64,000 nt of DNA from Streptomyces pinistramenti. GTDB lineage: Bacteria; Actinomycetota; Actinomycetes; Streptomycetales; Streptomycetaceae. Below the pieces are notes generated by a model, which saw nothing but the letters and a program-made list of their open reading frames with translations, was not told the DNA's origin and searched no databases. The translations under genes and the position numbers were made by a program. Location of the stretch: positions 1-64,000 of the forward strand of contig NZ_JAJCXB010000018.1 in assembly GCF_020564935.1 (NCBI RefSeq), written 5' to 3'. Below, one piece after another: positions 45,261 through 52,776 of this stretch (positions within the stretch are counted from its first letter, which is position 1; each line of letters opens with the position of its first letter).

Positions 45261-46490
45261 TCAGCGCCTGGCGACACCTTCGGCGCGGGCGGCTGCCGCG
45301 ACGGCGGAGGTGACGGCCGGGGCGACCCGCTCGTCGAACGGCGAGGGGATGACGCAGTCGGCGCTCAGCTCGTCGGCGACGACGGCGGCCAGCGCCTCGG
45401 CGGCGGCGAGCTTCATGCCTTCGGTGATCCGCGAGGCCCGCACCTGGAGGGCGCCGGCGAAGATGCCGGGGAAGGCCAGTACGTTGTTGATCTGGTTCGG
45501 GTAGTCACTGCGGCCGGTGGCGACGACGGCCGCGTACTTCTGGGCGACGTCCGGGTGGATCTCCGGGTTGGGGTTGGCCATCGCGAAGATCAGCGAGTTC
45601 TCCGCCATCTTCGCCACCGCCTCCTCGGGGACCGTGCCGCCGGAGACACCGATGAAGACGTCGGCGCCGTCCAGGGCGTCCTCCAGGGAGCCGGCGAGCT
45701 TGCCCTTGTTCGTGAAGCCGGCGACCTCGCGCTTGACGTCCGTGAGGTCGTTCCGGTCCACCGAGACGACGCCCTTGCGGTCGCAGACGGCGACGTCGCC
45801 GATGCCCGCCTCGATGAGGATCTTGGCGATGGCGACGCCGGCCGCGCCCGCGCCCGAGATGACGGCACGCAGCTGGCCGAGCGAACGGCCGGTGAGCGTG
45901 GCGGCGTTGCGCAGGGCGGCCAGCGTGACGACGGCGGTGCCGTGCTGGTCGTCGTGGAAGACCGGGATGTCCAGCCGCTCCTGGAGCTTGCGCTCGATCT
46001 CGAAGCACCGGGGAGCGGAGATGTCCTCCAGGTTGACGCCACCGAAGGAGGGCGCCAGCCGGACGACGGTCTCGACGATCTCGTCGGCGTCGGTGGTGGC
46101 GAGCGCGATCGGCACCGCGTCCACACCGCCGAACTGCTTGAAGAGGATGGCCTTGCCCTCCATCACGGGGAGGGATGCCTCCGGGCCGATGTCGCCCAGG
46201 CCCAGCACCGCGGTGCCGTCCGTGACGACCGCGACGACCTGGGACTTCCACGTGTAGTCGTGGACCAGCTCGGGCTGTTCGGCGATGGCGCTGCACACCT
46301 TGGCGACGCCCGGTGTGTACGCGAGGGACAGGTCGTCCCTGTCGCGGACCGGGACGGTGGCCTGGATGGCCATCTTGCCGCCTCGGTGCAGCGCGAAGGC
46401 CGGGTCGAAGAAGGTGTCGGACGCACTGTCCGCACTCTCGTCCGCGCCGGTGTTGCTGTCGCTGCGAGGATTGACGATCTCCGCTGCCAC
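45261..46490 (-). CDS. NADP-dependent malic enzyme (decarboxylating)
   Basis: A 409-residue malate oxidoreductase. [19 protein letters not shown] and [17 protein letters not shown] are malic-enzyme signatures. [11 protein letters not shown] carries the metal-binding acidic residues, and [14 protein letters not shown] is the NAD(P)-binding loop. The C-terminus lacks the phosphotransacetylase-like extension of longer malic enzymes. It converts malate to pyruvate and CO2, supplying NADPH for growth and storage-lipid synthesis. The GTG start follows AAAGGGG by 9 nt. Confidence 0.95.
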   Translation of the reverse strand: MAAEIVNPRSDSNTGADESADSASDTFFDPAFALHRGGKMAIQATVPVRDRDDLSLAYTPGVAKVCSAIAEQPELVHDYTWKSQVVAVVTDGTAVLGLGDIGPEASLPVMEGKAILFKQFGGVDAVPIALATTDADEIVETVVRLAPSFGGVNLEDISAPRCFEIERKLQERLDIPVFHDDQHGTAVVTLAALRNAATLTGRSLGQLRAVISGAGAAGVAIAKILIEAGIGDVAVCDRKGVVSVDRNDLTDVKREVAGFTNKGKLAGSLEDALDGADVFIGVSGGTVPEEAVAKMAENSLIFAMANPNPEIHPDVAQKYAAVVATGRSDYPNQINNVLAFPGIFAGALQVRASRITEGMKLAAAEALAAVVADELSADCVIPSPFDERVAPAVTSAVAAAARAEGVARR

Positions 46491-47019
46491 TTGGTGAACC
46501 CCTTTATTCGTAAATCAATTGAGGGTGACCACTCCCTGGTTAAGGGGTGGGCGGGCACCGCGCCCGTGCCCTGCGTGACGGATGGCCGCCGCGCGGGGGG
46601 AGGTACGGACGCCGGGCGCGCCGCACACGCGCCCTGAGCCCCGGATGAGGGGTGTAGCGCACCTTTCTACCGGACGGGCGCGGGCCTCGACGAGTCGGAT
46701 TCGTTACCTCGCCCCCGGACGCTCCGACAATAGGGCTGAAAGGGATGAAAAGGCGGAAGGTTGTCCCATGGTGTCCACATCCCGAGACGTCGCGCGGCGG
46801 TCCAGCGCCGCCCCTCCGTGCCCGCATCCGGGCACCGTCGGCGGAGTTCGGCGGCGCGACCGGGAGCGCCCTCGTCCGTTATCCGATTTTGACCTGAACG
46901 GCAGTCCGAATACCGGATCCCTGGTGGCAGGATTCCGTCATCAACCGAGGCCGTGGCGCCCCCAACGCCTCCCCCGGATGCTGCTCGTCGGTTTTCTCCC
47001 CATCCGCAGGAGGATCAGC
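46491..47019. other. Divergent promoter region of malic enzyme and amino-acid ABC operon
   Basis: This 530-base region has no convincing gene; an ATG at 46768 is in frame with the binding-protein gene but would destroy its lipoprotein signal. TTGACC (46889-46894) with TACCGG at 16-bp spacing is a weak promoter candidate for the ABC operon. The malic enzyme leader near 46500-46530 is AT-rich. Confidence 0.45.
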
Positions 47020-47994
47020 ATGACCGCACGCCCCACCCGTCGCACGGCCTCCGGCAGGTCTCGTTCAGCCGTGGCCGGAGCGACCGCGGTCGCGGCCGCG
47101 CTGCTGCTGCTCACGGCCTGCGGCGACCAGACTGACGCGGCCATCGCCAAGCGCGAGGCGAAGAAGAACCGCAACACCAGCGCCCCCCTCTACAAAATGC
47201 TCCCCAAGGACATCCAGGAGAAGGCCCTGATCCAGGTCGGCTCGGACATCACCTACAAGCCGGTGGAGTTCCGCAGCAACGGCGCGATCGAGGGCATCGA
47301 TCCCGATCTGGGCGCGGCGCTGGGCAAGGAACTGGGCGTCAAGCTCAACTTCAACAACGCCACCTTCGACACCCTCATGGGCGGCATGAAGTCCCGCCGC
47401 TACGACATCGCGATGTCGGCGATGACCGACACCCGCGAGCGCCAGCAGGGCATCGACAGCACCACAGGCAAGAAGATCGGTGAGGGTGTCGACTTCATCG
47501 ACTACCTGGACGTCGGCGTCTCGATCTACACCCAGAAGGGCAAGACCCGGGGCATCGACGGCTGGGACGCGCTGTGCGGCAAGAAGATCGCGGTGCAGCG
47601 CGGCACGGTCTCGCACGACCTGGCCAAGGACCAGTCGAAGAAGTGCGAGAAGAACGGCGAACCGCCCATCGCGATGGAGGCGTTCGACAACGACTCCGAG
47701 GCCCAGACCCGGCTGCGTACCGGCGGCGTGGACGCCGTCTCCAGCGACTACCCGGTCGCCGCGTACGCCGTGAAGGTCTCCGGCCACGGCAACGACTTCC
47801 AGATGGTCGGCGGCGCGCCGGTCAAGGCCGCGCCGTACGGCATCGCCGTGCCCAAGGGCCACGAGAAGCTGCGCGACGCCCTCAAGGCGGCGCTGGAGCG
47901 CGCTCTCAAGGACGGCGCGTACGCCAAGGTCCTCCACAAGTGGGACGTCAAGGAAGCGGCGGTCAAGGACGTGAAGCTCAACGGCGGCTCCTGA
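47020..47994 (+). CDS. Polar amino acid ABC transporter substrate-binding lipoprotein
   Basis: A 324-residue lipoprotein. The signal ends in LLLLTACGD, a lipobox with the acylated Cys near residue 34. The mature part is an SBP_bac_3 fold (IQVGSDITYKPVEFRSNG; GIDPDLGAALGKELGV; RYDIAMSAMTDTRERQ). It captures a polar amino acid, possibly glutamate or glutamine, outside the membrane for the permease and ATPase encoded next. AGGAGG precedes the ATG by 6 nt. Specificity cannot be decided from sequence. Confidence 0.93.
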   Translation: MTARPTRRTASGRSRSAVAGATAVAAALLLLTACGDQTDAAIAKREAKKNRNTSAPLYKMLPKDIQEKALIQVGSDITYKPVEFRSNGAIEGIDPDLGAALGKELGVKLNFNNATFDTLMGGMKSRRYDIAMSAMTDTRERQQGIDSTTGKKIGEGVDFIDYLDVGVSIYTQKGKTRGIDGWDALCGKKIAVQRGTVSHDLAKDQSKKCEKNGEPPIAMEAFDNDSEAQTRLRTGGVDAVSSDYPVAAYAVKVSGHGNDFQMVGGAPVKAAPYGIAVPKGHEKLRDALKAALERALKDGAYAKVLHKWDVKEAAVKDVKLNGGS

Positions 47995-48047
47995 GCCGCC
48001 GCCGCACTCCCCGCGCCACTCCCGCCGAACGCTGAAAGGCAGCACCC

Positions 48048-48986
48048 GTGTCAGTTGACGTCGACAAGTCGGACCGGTCTCCGGCCGGCCCACCGCCCCC
48101 ACCCCCGTCCATCAAAGCGATACCCGTGCGCCATTACGGGCGCTGGGTGGCGGCGGTCGTCGTCATCGCGGTGATCGTGCTGCTCGGCCGGGCCTTCGCC
48201 ACCGGGAACGTCAACTGGGACGCCATCCCGGAGTACCTCTTCAACGCGGACATCCTCAAGGGTCTGCGCAACACCCTGCTGATCACCCTGCTTTCGATGA
48301 TCATCGGCATCGTGCTCGGCGTGATCCTCGCGGTGATGCGCCAGTCCAAGAACCCGGTGACCTCGACCGTCGCGTGGTTCTACGTCTGGTTCTTCCGCGG
48401 GACGCCGGTCTACGTCCAGCTGTTCCTGTGGTTCAACCTCGGCCTGGTCTTCCAGTACATCGACATCATGCCGATCTACAAGGACGAGTGGTCGGACTTC
48501 ATGACCCCGTTCCTGTGCGCGCTGCTGGGCCTCGGGCTCAACGAGGCGGCGTACATGGCGGAGATCTGCCGGGCCGGCCTGAACGCGGTCGACGAGGGCC
48601 AGACCGAGGCGGCGCACGCGCTGGGCATGAGCCACGGCAAGACGCTGCGCCGGATCATCGTGCCGCAGGCCATGCGGGTGATCGTGCCGCCGACCGGCAA
48701 CGAGGTCATCAACATGCTCAAGACCTCGTCCCTGGTCATCGCCGTCCAGTACTACGACCTCCTCCAGGCCGCGCAGAACGTCGGCCGCGACTCCGGTGTC
48801 GTCGTCGAGATGCTGATCCTGGCCGCCGCCTGGTACCTCATCGCGACGACCGTCCTGAGCATCGGCCAGTACTACCTGGAGCGCTACTACGCCCGCGGCT
48901 CCAGCCGCCAGCTGCCGCCCACTCCGCTCCAGCGCGCCAAGGCGAAGCTGTCCGGCGGCTTCCACCGCGCCGGAGGTGCCGCGTGA
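48048..48986 (+). CDS. Polar amino acid ABC transporter permease
   Basis: A 312-residue HisM-type permease. The Pro-rich N-terminus is cytosolic; five or so helices follow, with the conserved permease loop [21 protein letters not shown] (EAA motif) that docks the ATPase. [20 protein letters not shown] is the family start. It has a single permease domain, so it probably works as a homodimer. It starts with GTG after GAAAGGCAG and overlaps the ATPase gene by 4 bases. Confidence 0.94.
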   Translation: MSVDVDKSDRSPAGPPPPPPSIKAIPVRHYGRWVAAVVVIAVIVLLGRAFATGNVNWDAIPEYLFNADILKGLRNTLLITLLSMIIGIVLGVILAVMRQSKNPVTSTVAWFYVWFFRGTPVYVQLFLWFNLGLVFQYIDIMPIYKDEWSDFMTPFLCALLGLGLNEAAYMAEICRAGLNAVDEGQTEAAHALGMSHGKTLRRIIVPQAMRVIVPPTGNEVINMLKTSSLVIAVQYYDLLQAAQNVGRDSGVVVEMLILAAAWYLIATTVLSIGQYYLERYYARGSSRQLPPTPLQRAKAKLSGGFHRAGGAA

Positions 48987-49786
48987 CCACCACGAAGTCC
49001 ACCAGCAAGACGGCCGGGACGTCCGGCGCCCCGATGGTCAAGGCCGAGGGTGTCCACAAGTCCTTCGGCCCCGCCCACATCCTCAAGGGCATCGACCTCG
49101 AAGTGGCGCCCCAGGAGGTCTTCTGCCTGATCGGCCCGTCCGGCTCCGGCAAGTCGACGTTCCTGCGCTGCATCAACCACCTGGAGAAGGTCAATGCGGG
49201 GCGCCTGTCGGTCGACGGCGAGCTGGTCGGCTACCGCGAGCACAACGGCAAGCTCTACGAGCTGCGCGACCGCGAAGTGGCCGCCCGCAGGCGGGACATC
49301 GGCATGGTCTTCCAGCGCTTCAACCTCTTCCCGCACATGACCGCGATCGAGAACGTCATGGAGGCGCCGGTCCAGGTCAAGGGCGAGTCCAGGTCCGCGG
49401 CCCGGGAGCGCGCGACCAAGCTGCTGGACCGCGTCGGCCTGTCCGACAAGGCGGCCGGCTACCCCTCGCAGCTCTCCGGCGGACAGCAGCAGCGGGTCGC
49501 CATCGCCCGCGCGCTGGCGATGGAGCCGAAGCTGATGCTCTTCGACGAGCCGACGTCGGCGCTCGACCCGGAGCTGGTCGGCGATGTCCTGGACGTCATG
49601 AAGGACCTGGCGGCCGACGGCATGACGATGGTCGTCGTCACGCACGAGATGGGCTTCGCCCGCGAGGTCGGCGACTCGCTGGTCTTCATGGACGACGGCG
49701 TGGTCGTCGAATCCGGCCACCCGCGCGAGGTCCTGGGCAATCCGCAGCACGAGCGCACCAAGTCGTTCCTGTCCAAGGTGCTCTGA
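48983..49786 (+). CDS. Polar amino acid ABC transporter ATPase
   Basis: A 267-residue GlnQ/HisP-type ATPase. Walker A is GPSGSGKST, the Q-loop [11 protein letters not shown] is typical of amino-acid importers, the signature is [15 protein letters not shown], Walker B is [12 protein letters not shown], and the H-loop is [12 protein letters not shown]. It drives uptake through the upstream permease. GTG 48983 lies in a GTGA overlap with the permease stop and is preceded by GGAGG. Confidence 0.95.
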   Translation: MTTTKSTSKTAGTSGAPMVKAEGVHKSFGPAHILKGIDLEVAPQEVFCLIGPSGSGKSTFLRCINHLEKVNAGRLSVDGELVGYREHNGKLYELRDREVAARRRDIGMVFQRFNLFPHMTAIENVMEAPVQVKGESRSAARERATKLLDRVGLSDKAAGYPSQLSGGQQQRVAIARALAMEPKLMLFDEPTSALDPELVGDVLDVMKDLAADGMTMVVVTHEMGFAREVGDSLVFMDDGVVVESGHPREVLGNPQHERTKSFLSKVL

Positions 49787-49805
49787 GCCCGGCGGCGCCG
49801 GCACA

Positions 49806-49850
49806 CGACGAAGGCGGTACGCGCCCGCACGGGCCGTACCGCCTTCGTCG
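49806..49850. terminator. Terminator between the ABC operon and the convergent methyltransferase gene
   Basis: A 16-bp perfect stem, CGACGAAGGCGGTACG (49806-49821) with its complement (49835-49850), whose loop itself pairs CCCG/CGGG. It can serve both converging genes. Confidence 0.85.
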
Positions 49851-49880
49851 TCCAGGGCCCGGCGGCCCCGTGGCCGTGCG

Positions 49881-50642
49881 CTACTTCAGCCCCAGCACCA
49901 GCGCGTCCGACGGCGAGCGCCACACCGTCCGCGCCTCGCCGAACCCGGAGTCGCGCAGCACCTGGGCGTGCCACTGCGCCGAGGGGGTGTCGCCGTCCGC
50001 GTGCTCGCCGTAGATCGCGAACCGCTCGGCGGTCGGCCCGGCCAGCTGCGGGTCGGCGGCCGCCAGTTGCCACCAGTCGGCCCAGTCGAGCGCGCCGGCT
50101 TCCCTGGCCCGGTCCATCCGCGCGTGCCGCTGCGCCCGGTCCGCCGCGTTGATCCGCGGGGTGCTCTCCTCCGGCATGTGGTCGGCGTTCATGAACACGC
50201 CGCCGTCCCGCACCAGGCCGCCCACCTGCCCGTAGAGGCCGCGCAGGTCCTCGGTGTGCAGCCAGTGCAGCGCGGTGGCGGTGAGCACCGCGTCGTACGT
50301 GTCGTGCGGCAAATTGTCCGTCCAGGCCGGGTCCTTGAGATCGGCTCGTACGAAGCGGACCCGGGACTCGTCCGCGAAGTACCCTTCCGCGATGGCCAGC
50401 AGCGCGGGATCCAGATCGACGCCCACACTCTCGGCGTCCGGGAACCGCTTCAGCAGCCGGTCGGAGATACTGCCCGTGCCGCACGCGAGGTCGAGGACGC
50501 GGGGCGCGGTGCCCACCAGGGCCTCGACCATGTCGAGCATCACCCGGAACCGCTCCTCGCGGTCGGGCATGTACCACTCCTGCTGGCGGTCCCAGCTGTC
50601 CTGCCACCCTTGCCAGTCGGCGACCGCGATGGTCTCGGTCAT
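49881..50642 (-). CDS. Class I SAM-dependent methyltransferase
   Basis: A 253-residue methyltransferase with LDLACGTGSISDRLLKRFP (motif I), VGVDLDPALLAIA (motif II) and YDAVLTATALHWL (motif IV region). The N-terminus is Trp/Gln-rich (WQGWQDSWDRQQEWY). The substrate is unknown; the layout resembles small-molecule methyltransferases of the trans-aconitate/ubiquinone type. ATG 50642 with GAAGGGG is chosen. It is divergent from the CGNR regulator. Confidence 0.85.
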   Translation of the reverse strand: MTETIAVADWQGWQDSWDRQQEWYMPDREERFRVMLDMVEALVGTAPRVLDLACGTGSISDRLLKRFPDAESVGVDLDPALLAIAEGYFADESRVRFVRADLKDPAWTDNLPHDTYDAVLTATALHWLHTEDLRGLYGQVGGLVRDGGVFMNADHMPEESTPRINAADRAQRHARMDRAREAGALDWADWWQLAAADPQLAGPTAERFAIYGEHADGDTPSAQWHAQVLRDSGFGEARTVWRSPSDALVLGLK

Positions 50643-50732
50643 CACAACCCCTTCAGCTTGTAATACCCTCGTAGCCATAACGCCCATTACGGCTCTTCGA
50701 TCACCATAGACCGCACCCGGTAAGGACTACAA

Positions 50733-51362
50733 GTGGAACTGGCCTATTACTCGGATTACGCCGTGCGGCTCGTCAACACCGAGCAGCCCGAGCGCGGCGG
50801 CGACACCCTGACCTCCGTCGACGCCGTACGGGACCTCTTCGGCGTGGCGCAGGGGGCCGCCCGCCGCGCCACCGACAGCGACGTCACCCGCCTGCGGGCG
50901 GTCCGCGCCCGGCTGCGCGCCGTCTTCGAGGCCGCCGATGCCGGGGACGAGGTCCTGGCCGTGGACCTGCTCAACGCCCTGATGATGGAATTCCCGGTCA
51001 GCCCGCAGATCTCCGGCCACGAGTACCGGGACGAGGACGGCCGCCCCGACTGGCACATGCACATCGCCGACCAGGCCGCCAACGCCACCGCAGGCTTCAC
51101 CGCGACCGCCTGCATGGGCCTGGCCTTCCACCTCACCGAACTCGGCGTCGACCGGCTCGGCATCTGCGAGGCGCGGCCCTGCCGCAACGTCTACCTCGAC
51201 ACCTCGACCAACCGCTCCCGCCGCTACTGCTCCGACCGCTGCGCGACCCGCGCCAACGTCGCCGCCTACCGCGCCCGCAAGCGCCTGGAGAGCGAACGGT
51301 CCGCCCGCAGCGGCCGCACCGCCGACAGCGCCCAGGCGACCACCGCCAGCGGCGACCGCTGA
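50733..51362 (+). CDS. CGNR zinc-finger regulator
   Basis: A 209-residue ABATE-domain protein: N-terminal ligand-type domain (LAYYSDYAVRLVNTEQP; DLLNALMMEFPVSP) and C-terminal CGNR finger (CRNVYLDTSTNRSRRYCSDRCATRANVAAYRARKR), with four cysteines to bind zinc and DNA. It probably regulates the divergent methyltransferase or its own promoter. Its last 97 bases overlap the 3' end of the convergent sodX gene, and both C-termini have normal coding pattern. GTG start after AAGGA. Confidence 0.87.
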   Translation: MELAYYSDYAVRLVNTEQPERGGDTLTSVDAVRDLFGVAQGAARRATDSDVTRLRAVRARLRAVFEAADAGDEVLAVDLLNALMMEFPVSPQISGHEYRDEDGRPDWHMHIADQAANATAGFTATACMGLAFHLTELGVDRLGICEARPCRNVYLDTSTNRSRRYCSDRCATRANVAAYRARKRLESERSARSGRTADSAQATTASGDR

Positions 51363-51787
51363 ATCCCGCGCGGCGGCCGCACCCGCACCCGGGCACGGGC
51401 GACGACCAGCTCGTCGGGCACCGTGCCGAACTCCCGGCTGTCGTTGACGACATACGGGTTGTCGCCCCGCACCCACCAGCCGCCGTCGCGCCGCTCCACG
51501 GCCCGCTTCACGATCAGCAGATCCTGCCGGAACGGGTGCCGCACCACCACCACGTCACCCGGCCGGACCGCCGCGCCGTACTGCACCACCAGCTGGTCAC
51601 CCGGCCGGAGGGTCGGCACCATCGACGGGTTGTAGACCTCGGCGAGACCGAACATCCCCACCGGCCCACGGCGCCCGCGCCGGCCCCCGGCACCGCCCTC
51701 CCGCTCCGGCCCGCGCTCGTGCACCTGCTCCGGCACCCATGCCTCCCGCCCCGGCCCGCTCACCGGTCCTTCGTTCCGCCAGCTCAC
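51266..51787 (-). CDS. sodX: Nickel-type superoxide dismutase maturation protease SodX
   Basis: A 173-residue S26-type signal-peptidase-like enzyme with Ser55 (VYNPSMVPTL) and Lys94 (LLIVKRAVERR), lacking a membrane anchor. It cleaves the N-terminal leader of SodN to expose the Ni-binding His1. GTG 51787 behind GGAGG is the preferred start, giving a 45-residue Gly/Arg-rich leader that may be disordered. The C-terminus WALSAVRPLRADRSLSRRLRAR matches the family end, so the 97-base overlap with the CGNR gene is genuine. It is divergent from sodN. Confidence 0.9.
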   Translation of the reverse strand: MSWRNEGPVSGPGREAWVPEQVHERGPEREGGAGGRRGRRGPVGMFGLAEVYNPSMVPTLRPGDQLVVQYGAAVRPGDVVVVRHPFRQDLLIVKRAVERRDGGWWVRGDNPYVVNDSREFGTVPDELVVARARVRVRPPRGIQRSPLAVVAWALSAVRPLRADRSLSRRLRAR

Positions 51788-51916
51788 CGTTCCATCCTCC
51801 ATCAGTCCCGGCCGCACACCGGACTTTCGCCCTAAGCCCCCCGGGGCGCCCGAGAAAACCCTTCCCGCACCGAGTAATCTCGCACCTGAGAAGACGATCA
51901 CGAGGAAGGACTGAAC

Positions 51917-52312
51917 ATGCTTTCCCGCCTGTTCGCCCCCAAGGTGAAGGTCAGCGCCCACTGCGACCTGCCCTGCGGCGTGTACGACCCCGCCCAGGCC
52001 CGCATCGAGGCCGAGTCCGTCAAGGCTGTCCAGGAGAAGTACCAGGGCAACGAGGATGCGGACTTCCGCACCCGCGCCGTCCTGATCAAGGAGCAGCGCG
52101 CCGAGCTGGCCAAGCACCACGTTTCGGTGCTGTGGAGCGACTACTTCAAGCCGCCGCACTTCGAGAAGTACCCGGAGCTGCACCAGCTGGTCAACGACAC
52201 CCTCAAGGCCCTCAGCGCCGCCAAGGGTTCGAACGACCCGGCCACCGGCCAGAAGGCCCTGGACCACATCGCCCAGATCGACAAGATCTTCTGGGAGACC
52301 AAGAAGGCTTGA
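51917..52312 (+). CDS. sodN: Nickel superoxide dismutase
   Basis: A 131-residue NiSOD precursor. A 14-residue leader (MLSRLFAPKVKVSA) is removed to yield a 117-residue protein starting HCDLPCGVYD, the nickel hook in which His1, Cys2 and Cys6 bind Ni. The rest is the four-helix bundle of the homohexamer. It dismutates superoxide in the cytosol. AGGAAGGA precedes the ATG. Expression in Streptomyces depends on nickel through Nur acting on sodF, with sodN itself regulated separately; I do not see a Nur box here. Confidence 0.97.
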   Translation: MLSRLFAPKVKVSAHCDLPCGVYDPAQARIEAESVKAVQEKYQGNEDADFRTRAVLIKEQRAELAKHHVSVLWSDYFKPPHFEKYPELHQLVNDTLKALSAAKGSNDPATGQKALDHIAQIDKIFWETKKA

Positions 52313-52365
52313 TCCCGGCTCGGGCAGCCTGACCCGTATGTGCGCGGGTCGTATCGCCCACGTGT

Positions 52366-52427
52366 CCGCACCCGGTCCGCAGGCCGCCGAGAACGGCGTC
52401 CACCACGGACCGGGTGCGGTTTTCTTT
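52366..52427 (+). terminator. Rho-independent terminator after sodN
   Basis: CCGCACCCGGTCCG (52366-52379) pairs perfectly with its complement at 52406-52419 across a 26-nt loop, followed by TTTTCTTT, one of the few T-tracts in this window. Confidence 0.82.
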
Positions 52428-52485
52428 CCGCCCGGCCGCGGAGGGGCGAGGGCCACCGCCCCTCCGGTGTGTGCCCGGCGTGGAG

Positions 52486-52497
52486 CGAAACGTTTCG
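52486..52497. promoter_or_regulatory. LacI-type operator palindrome upstream of the HAD-GT20 gene
   Basis: CGAAACGTTTCG is a perfect 12-bp palindrome with the central CG and flanking AAA/TTT seen in LacI-family operators. It lies about 55 bases before the first small ORF upstream of the sugar-phosphate synthase gene. Confidence 0.5.
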
Positions 52498-52552
52498 GTC
52501 AAGTGCCTTTGCTACGGCGGCCGTTCGTTCATGGCTCGTTTAAAGTCACGTT

Positions 52553-52687
52553 ATGGAATCAGGTAGTTACGTGTCAGGCCGTCCAGGGGCGGACGTGGGG
52601 CCGATCCGCCGGCGGCACGACGCGGGCTACGGCAGGCTGCCGACCGGCGGGTCGGCCGGGTGTCCGGTGCGGCGGCCGGGCCGATGA
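52553..52687 (+). CDS. Small ORF 1 upstream of the HAD-GT20 gene (44 residues)
   Basis: A 44-codon frame, MESGSYVSGRPGADVGPIRR and onwards, Gly/Arg/Pro-rich with no known motif. Its TGA overlaps the ATG of the next small ORF. No ribosome site is visible. The evidence for translation is the stop-start chain alone, so it may be spurious. Confidence 0.25.
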   Translation: MESGSYVSGRPGADVGPIRRRHDAGYGRLPTGGSAGCPVRRPGR

Positions 52688-52776
52688 CGGCAGCGGCTGT
52701 CGCGGGGCGGGCGGTGGCCGCCGGTGCGTACTCGGGCGGCCCGGTGTTCCGCGGGCCGCCCGGGGGCACCGCGTGA
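52684..52776 (+). CDS. Small ORF 2 overlapping the HAD-GT20 gene (30 residues)
   Basis: A 30-codon Ala/Gly-rich frame starting MTAAAVAGRAVAAGAYSGG. Its ATG overlaps the stop of the 44-residue ORF and its TGA overlaps the GTG of the large gene (GTGA). If translated, it would couple ribosomes to the main start. No homologue is recognised. Confidence 0.25.
   Translation: MTAAAVAGRAVAAGAYSGGPVFRGPPGGTA

Noticed and set aside
46768..47019. An earlier ATG (46768) for the amino-acid binding protein
   Set aside because: It would add 84 residues ahead of a clear lipoprotein signal; ATG 47020 has AGGAGG and the correct signal layout.
50643..50732. GTAAT/ATTAC inverted repeat (50660-50690) as a CGNR operator
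   Set aside because: Arms are only 5 bp with a 21-bp spacer and do not extend; this is too weak to list as a feature.
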